Assembly (NCBI RefSeq): GCF_014649375.1
Contig: NZ_BMSX01000009.1
Location: forward strand, 1 to 64,000
Origin: Streptomyces aurantiogriseus
GTDB taxonomy: Bacteria > Actinomycetota > Actinomycetes > Streptomycetales > Streptomycetaceae
Direction of reading: 5' to 3'
Length of the DNA: 64,000 nt
Shown: piece by piece, positions 60,900 to 64,000 of the stretch
Position numbering within the stretch: position 1 is the stretch's first letter
Layout: the number at the start of each line of letters is the position of its first letter
The notes under the pieces: model-generated
Seen by the model: only the letters and a program-made list of their open reading frames with translations
Databases searched by the model: none
Told to the model about the DNA's origin: nothing
Position numbers and translations under genes: made by a program

Positions 60900-60914
60900 G
60901 GAGCGCGGTGAGGC

Positions 60915-62099
60915 CTACGGCAGCGCCAGCATCCGCTCCAGCGCCAGCTTCGCGAACGCCTCGGTCTCCTTGTCGACCTCGATGCGGTTGACCAGCTTGC
61001 CCTCGGCCAGGGACTCCAGGGCCCAGACCAGGTGGGGGAGGTCGATGCGGTTCATGGTCGAGCAGAAGCAGACCGTGCGGTCGAGGAAGACGATCTCCTT
61101 GCCCTCGGGCGCGAAACGGTTCGCCAGCCGGCGCACGAGGTTCAGCTCGGTGCCGATGGCCCACTTCGAGCCGGCCGGGGCGGCCTCCAGGGCCTTGATG
61201 ATGTACTCGGTCGACCCGACGTAGTCCGCCGCGGCCACGACCTCGTGCTTGCACTCCGGGTGGACCAGCACGTTCACGCCGGGGATGCGGGCGCGGACGT
61301 CGTTCACCGAGTCGAGGCTGAAGCGGCCGTGGACGGAGCAGTGGCCGCGCCACAGGATCATCTTGGCGGCGCGCAGTTCGTCGGCGGTCAGACCGCCGTT
61401 CGGCTTGTGCGGGTTGTAGACCACGCAGTCGTCCAGGGACATGCCCATGTCGCGGACGGCGGTGTTGCGGCCCAGGTGCTGGTCCGGCAGGAACAGGACC
61501 TTCTCGCCCTGCTCGAAGGCCCAGTCCAGAGCGCGCTTGGCGTTCGACGACGTGCAGATGGTGCCGCCGTGCTTGCCCGTGAAGGCCTTGATGTCCGCGG
61601 AGGAGTTCATGTACGAGACGGGCACGACCTGCTCGGCGATCCCCGCCTCGGTCAGCACGTCCCAGCACTCGGCGACCTGCTCGGCCGTCGCCATGTCGGC
61701 CATCGAGCAGCCGGCGGCGAGGTCGGGCAGGACGACCTTCTGGTCCTCGGAGGTCAGGATGTCCGCGGATTCCGCCATGAAGTGCACACCGCAGAACACG
61801 ATGTACTCGGCCTCCGGGCGCGCGGCCGCGTCCCGGGCCAGCTTGAAGGAGTCGCCCGTGACGTCGGCGAACTGGATGACCTCGTCGCGCTGGTAGTGGT
61901 GACCGAGGACGAAGACCTTGTCACCGAGCTTCTCCTTGGCGGCGCGGGCCCGCTCCACGAGGTCCGGGTCGGACGGGGAGGGCAGGTCGCCGGGGCACTC
62001 GACGCCCCGCTCGCTCTTCGGGTCGGCCTCACGGCCGAGCAGCAACAGGGCGAGCGGAGTCGGCTGTACGTCGAGCTCCGTGGTCTGGGCGGTGGTCAC
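60915..62099 (-). CDS. nadA: quinolinate synthase
   Basis: A 394-residue iron-sulfur enzyme that condenses iminoaspartate with dihydroxyacetone phosphate in de novo NAD synthesis. The three [4Fe-4S] cysteines are in VFCGVHF, HCSVHGRF and VCFCSTM-type segments; GHHYQRDEV and NPHKPNGG are family motifs. The GTG at 62099 (MTTAQTTELDVQ) has AAAGG nine bases upstream, whereas the alternative at 62108 would abut that site. A -10-like TATGAT lies upstream (62141-62146). It is divergent from the ErpA-type gene, which encodes an iron-sulfur maturation factor. Confidence 0.96.
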   Translation of the reverse strand: MTTAQTTELDVQPTPLALLLLGREADPKSERGVECPGDLPSPSDPDLVERARAAKEKLGDKVFVLGHHYQRDEVIQFADVTGDSFKLARDAAARPEAEYIVFCGVHFMAESADILTSEDQKVVLPDLAAGCSMADMATAEQVAECWDVLTEAGIAEQVVPVSYMNSSADIKAFTGKHGGTICTSSNAKRALDWAFEQGEKVLFLPDQHLGRNTAVRDMGMSLDDCVVYNPHKPNGGLTADELRAAKMILWRGHCSVHGRFSLDSVNDVRARIPGVNVLVHPECKHEVVAAADYVGSTEYIIKALEAAPAGSKWAIGTELNLVRRLANRFAPEGKEIVFLDRTVCFCSTMNRIDLPHLVWALESLAEGKLVNRIEVDKETEAFAKLALERMLALP

Positions 62100-62140
62100 G
62101 ACACGCACCCTTTCTACTTTTCGTCGAACTGACGCTTAAT

Positions 62141-62196
62141 ATCATAACCTGCTTCACGTCACTTTGACGATGGTCATTGCGTCGATGTGACGTGAA
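62141..62196. promoter_or_regulatory. nadA promoter region with 10-bp inverted repeat
   Basis: A minus-strand TATGAT (62146-62141) is a good -10 hexamer for nadA; no strong -35 is seen. Immediately upstream is a perfect inverted repeat, TTCACGTCAC (62153-62162) and GTGACGTGAA (62187-62196), 24 nt apart. It could bind a regulator acting on the divergent nadA and erpA promoters. Confidence 0.5.
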
Positions 62197-62376
62197 TCCC
62201 TGACCCGACCGCGGCCCGGCCCCGGCGGTTGCTGTTCGCTCCGACGCGCGTGTGCGAGCATGAAAGGCAGGAAGAGGAAAGAAGTGGAAACACGATCCTC
62301 GGCCCGGAATGAATCCGCGGCCCCGCCGGTTGCAACCGTCGGCAAGCAGTCTCCGTACAACCCGGGAGAGATGTAG

Positions 62377-62733
62377 ATGTCCGTATCGGACGAGACCACC
62401 ACCGTCACCGACGGCATCATCCTGACCGACGCCGCCGCGTCGAAGGTCAAGGCCCTGCTCGACCAGGAAGGCCGTGACGACCTCGCCCTGCGCGTGGCCG
62501 TCCAGCCCGGCGGCTGCTCCGGCCTGCGCTACCAGCTCTTCTTCGACGAGCGCTCCCTCGACGGCGACGTGGAGAAGGACTTCGGCGGCGTCAAGGTCGT
62601 CACCGACCGGATGAGCGCCCCGTACCTGGGCGGCGCCACCATCGACTTCGTGGACACGATCGAGAAGCAGGGCTTCACGATCGACAACCCGAACGCGACC
62701 GGCTCCTGCGCCTGCGGCGACTCCTTCAGCTGA
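62377..62733 (+). CDS. erpA: iron-sulfur cluster insertion protein (ErpA/HesB type)
   Basis: A 118-residue A-type carrier that delivers iron-sulfur clusters to apo-enzymes. The three ligand cysteines are Cys47 (GGCSG), Cys111 and Cys113 (SCACG). The length is standard. GGGAGAG precedes the ATG at 62377. Its position opposite nadA, an iron-sulfur enzyme, is functionally sensible. A strong terminator follows. Confidence 0.95.
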   Translation: MSVSDETTTVTDGIILTDAAASKVKALLDQEGRDDLALRVAVQPGGCSGLRYQLFFDERSLDGDVEKDFGGVKVVTDRMSAPYLGGATIDFVDTIEKQGFTIDNPNATGSCACGDSFS

Positions 62734-62748
62734 GCCGTCCCTGAACGA

Positions 62749-62791
62749 CGCGAAGGCGGCGGCCCCCTCCGAGGGGGCCGCCGCCTTCGCG
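62749..62791. terminator. strong convergent terminator
   Basis: A 21-base perfect inverted repeat (62749-62769 and 62771-62791) with almost no loop lies between erpA (+) and the partial gene (-) and should act in both directions. Confidence 0.85.
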
Positions 62792-62805
62792 TACGGGGGA
62801 GCGGA

Positions 62806-64000
62806 CTACTGCGGCAGCCGTGCCCCGGGCTTCTCCAGCGGGATCTCCCGGTTGTCCGACCCGACCACGGTCCGCCCGCCGAGCGGCTCGTCCAGCTGAA
62901 CGGTCTGGTGGAACACCTTGGCGATCAGGATGCAGATCTTGTCGGGTTCGGTCGTCGCGGTCACGGTGACCTTCACCTCGTTCTCGCTCTCGACCGCCGT
63001 CGCCTTGTAGGTGGAGCACACCCCGCCCGTGAAGCTCACGGTCAGCTCCCTGCCCTCGGCCGTGTACCCCTCGACCTTCACCTCACTGGTCTGCGCGCCG
63101 GAGGCCGGCGGTTCGGACGGCGTGGCCGCCGTGGACGAGACCAGGTACTCCGGCTCGACCGCCGGGTGCGTCACCGTGTAGCCGTCCCCGGCCCCCTCGA
63201 TCTCGAACAGCCAGGACGGCACGAGCACCTGCCGCCCGCCCGAGGCATGCGGGGCGAGCCCGAACACCGCGTCCCCGACCGTGAGCGACTGCTTCTGCGG
63301 AACGTCCGTGGACCCACCGCACGGGCTCTCCAGCCGGTCCTCCAGCGGCACCGGGCTCGCACAGCCGCCGATGCCCATCCGGTGGTCCGTCGCCCCCGGA
63401 GCCGCGTTCATCCGGTCCAGCGTCTCCTGCGCGCTCAGCACCGGATACGTGTTCCCCTTCGCCGGCGTCTCCAGCTGCCCGCTCCCGCCGACGACCTCGC
63501 CCTGGGAGCTGACGGTGACGCCGGTCGTCCACCCGTAGGTGGGCAGGCCGCCGACCTCGGGGTCCGCGTTCACGACCCGCTGCGCGCCCATGAGCTGGCT
63601 CGCGTCGATCTTGGCGTCGTCCTGGCCGACCGCCTTCAGGACCGGCGCCGCCGCCTTCTTCGCGGCCGCCTCGCTCACCGGGTCGCCGGCCGGAGCCACG
63701 GGATCCTGGGTGCAGACCTCGGCGCCGCCCTCACAGGCGTCGGTGCCGGGCGCGTACCGGCTGAACGTCCACAGGCCGGGCGCCTGCTTGTTCACCCGCA
63801 GCACCGGGCCCGAGCCGTCCTTGCCGGAGCCGACCTTCCACTCCTGCCCCTCGGTGACCGGCGTCCCGTCGACACCCAGCGCGGCCGCCAGCCGGGCCAC
63901 CTCGTCCTTCGTGACCTGGCCCTTCGCCCAGTACACGGGCGCGGAGTCGGGGCCGTCCGGAAGAGTGCCGTCGGCCCGGTACGTCACCCCGTAGGGGTTC
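62806..64000 (-). CDS. hypothetical extracytoplasmic protein, 5' end outside the window
   Basis: The frame is open to the last base, so only the C-terminal ~398 residues are seen. They are hydrophilic, with scattered cysteines (DACEGGAEVC; GGCASP) that fit an exported protein with disulfides, and a C-terminal region ending in NREIPLEKPGARLPQ. Segments such as LPTYGWTTGVTVSSQGEV look beta-rich. No family is recognised. The N-terminus, probably a signal peptide or membrane anchor, lies beyond the window. Confidence 0.8.
   Translation of the reverse strand, partial: NPYGVTYRADGTLPDGPDSAPVYWAKGQVTKDEVARLAAALGVDGTPVTEGQEWKVGSGKDGSGPVLRVNKQAPGLWTFSRYAPGTDACEGGAEVCTQDPVAPAGDPVSEAAAKKAAAPVLKAVGQDDAKIDASQLMGAQRVVNADPEVGGLPTYGWTTGVTVSSQGEVVGGSGQLETPAKGNTYPVLSAQETLDRMNAAPGATDHRMGIGGCASPVPLEDRLESPCGGSTDVPQKQSLTVGDAVFGLAPHASGGRQVLVPSWLFEIEGAGDGYTVTHPAVEPEYLVSSTAATPSEPPASGAQTSEVKVEGYTAEGRELTVSFTGGVCSTYKATAVESENEVKVTVTATTEPDKICILIAKVFHQTVQLDEPLGGRTVVGSDNREIPLEKPGARLPQ

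Overview
The window is a stretch of chromosome from a Streptomyces (or a very close actinomycete). The evidence is the very high G+C content with G/C-rich third codon positions, frequent GTG starts, A/G-rich ribosome-binding sites, and Streptomyces-type sequences of GlnA, LipA/LipB, LpdA, PspA and the NsdA-like regulator. The order of the housekeeping genes recalls, from memory, the region around glnA, lipA, aceE, lpdA and pspA in Streptomyces coelicolor; no database comparison was made. I found no rRNA, tRNA, CRISPR array, transposase or integrase.

Layout. 0.2-8.3 kb: a winged-helix protein, a hydrolase-phosphotransferase fusion, a small membrane protein, then a minus-strand run of pspAB, htpX, a large nucleosidase/receptor-like fusion protein and a small membrane protein. 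8.4-13.8 kb: glnA with a GlnR-type operator, an RDD membrane protein, a DUF4191 protein, lipA and lipB. 14-17.8 kb: an NsdA-like regulator, a dense GC-rich repeat array, and an ECF41-type sigma factor with a DoxX-family gene whose promoter matches the ECF41 consensus. 17.9-25.3 kb: an FAD oxidoreductase with a 22-bp repeat array upstream, a TIGR01777 SDR protein, a GNAT enzyme, a MarP-like membrane protease, a peptidoglycan-recognition amidase, a DUF4240 protein and a WYL regulator. 25.8-40.5 kb: aceE, a double-length P-type ATPase, a GntR regulator, the E2 acyltransferase, lpdA and pepA. 40.7-48.8 kb: cobS, cobT and a PhnP-like/CobU fusion, interleaved with an MprF-like/rhomboid-like gene pair and a methyltransferase. 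49-58.6 kb: an HtrA-like lipoprotein protease, a methyltransferase, a DUF3043 protein, pspA-pspAA, a two-component pair and an RND transporter. 58.6-64 kb: a Ser/Thr kinase with a propeller-like C-terminus, nadA, an ErpA-type protein and a gene cut by the window end.

Functional links. AceE, the E2 protein and LpdA form a complete pyruvate (2-oxo acid) dehydrogenase set, and LipB plus LipA make the lipoyl groups carried by E2. CobS, CobT and CobU cover nucleotide-loop assembly of cobalamin. PspA/PspAA and HtpX/PspAB are two separated parts of one membrane-stress system. NadA and ErpA are divergent and both belong to iron-sulfur biology.

The most unusual item is the minus-strand gene at 5235-7952. 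It joins an apparently catalytically intact MTA/SAH-type nucleosidase domain, through a proline/arginine-rich linker and one membrane segment or lipobox, to a solute-binding domain and a von Willebrand A domain with a complete MIDAS. Other notable items are the hydrolase-APH fusion, the ECF41 promoter match, the 22-bp phased repeats, the pseudo-duplicated P-type ATPase, and a probable CTG start codon inside a CTGA overlap.
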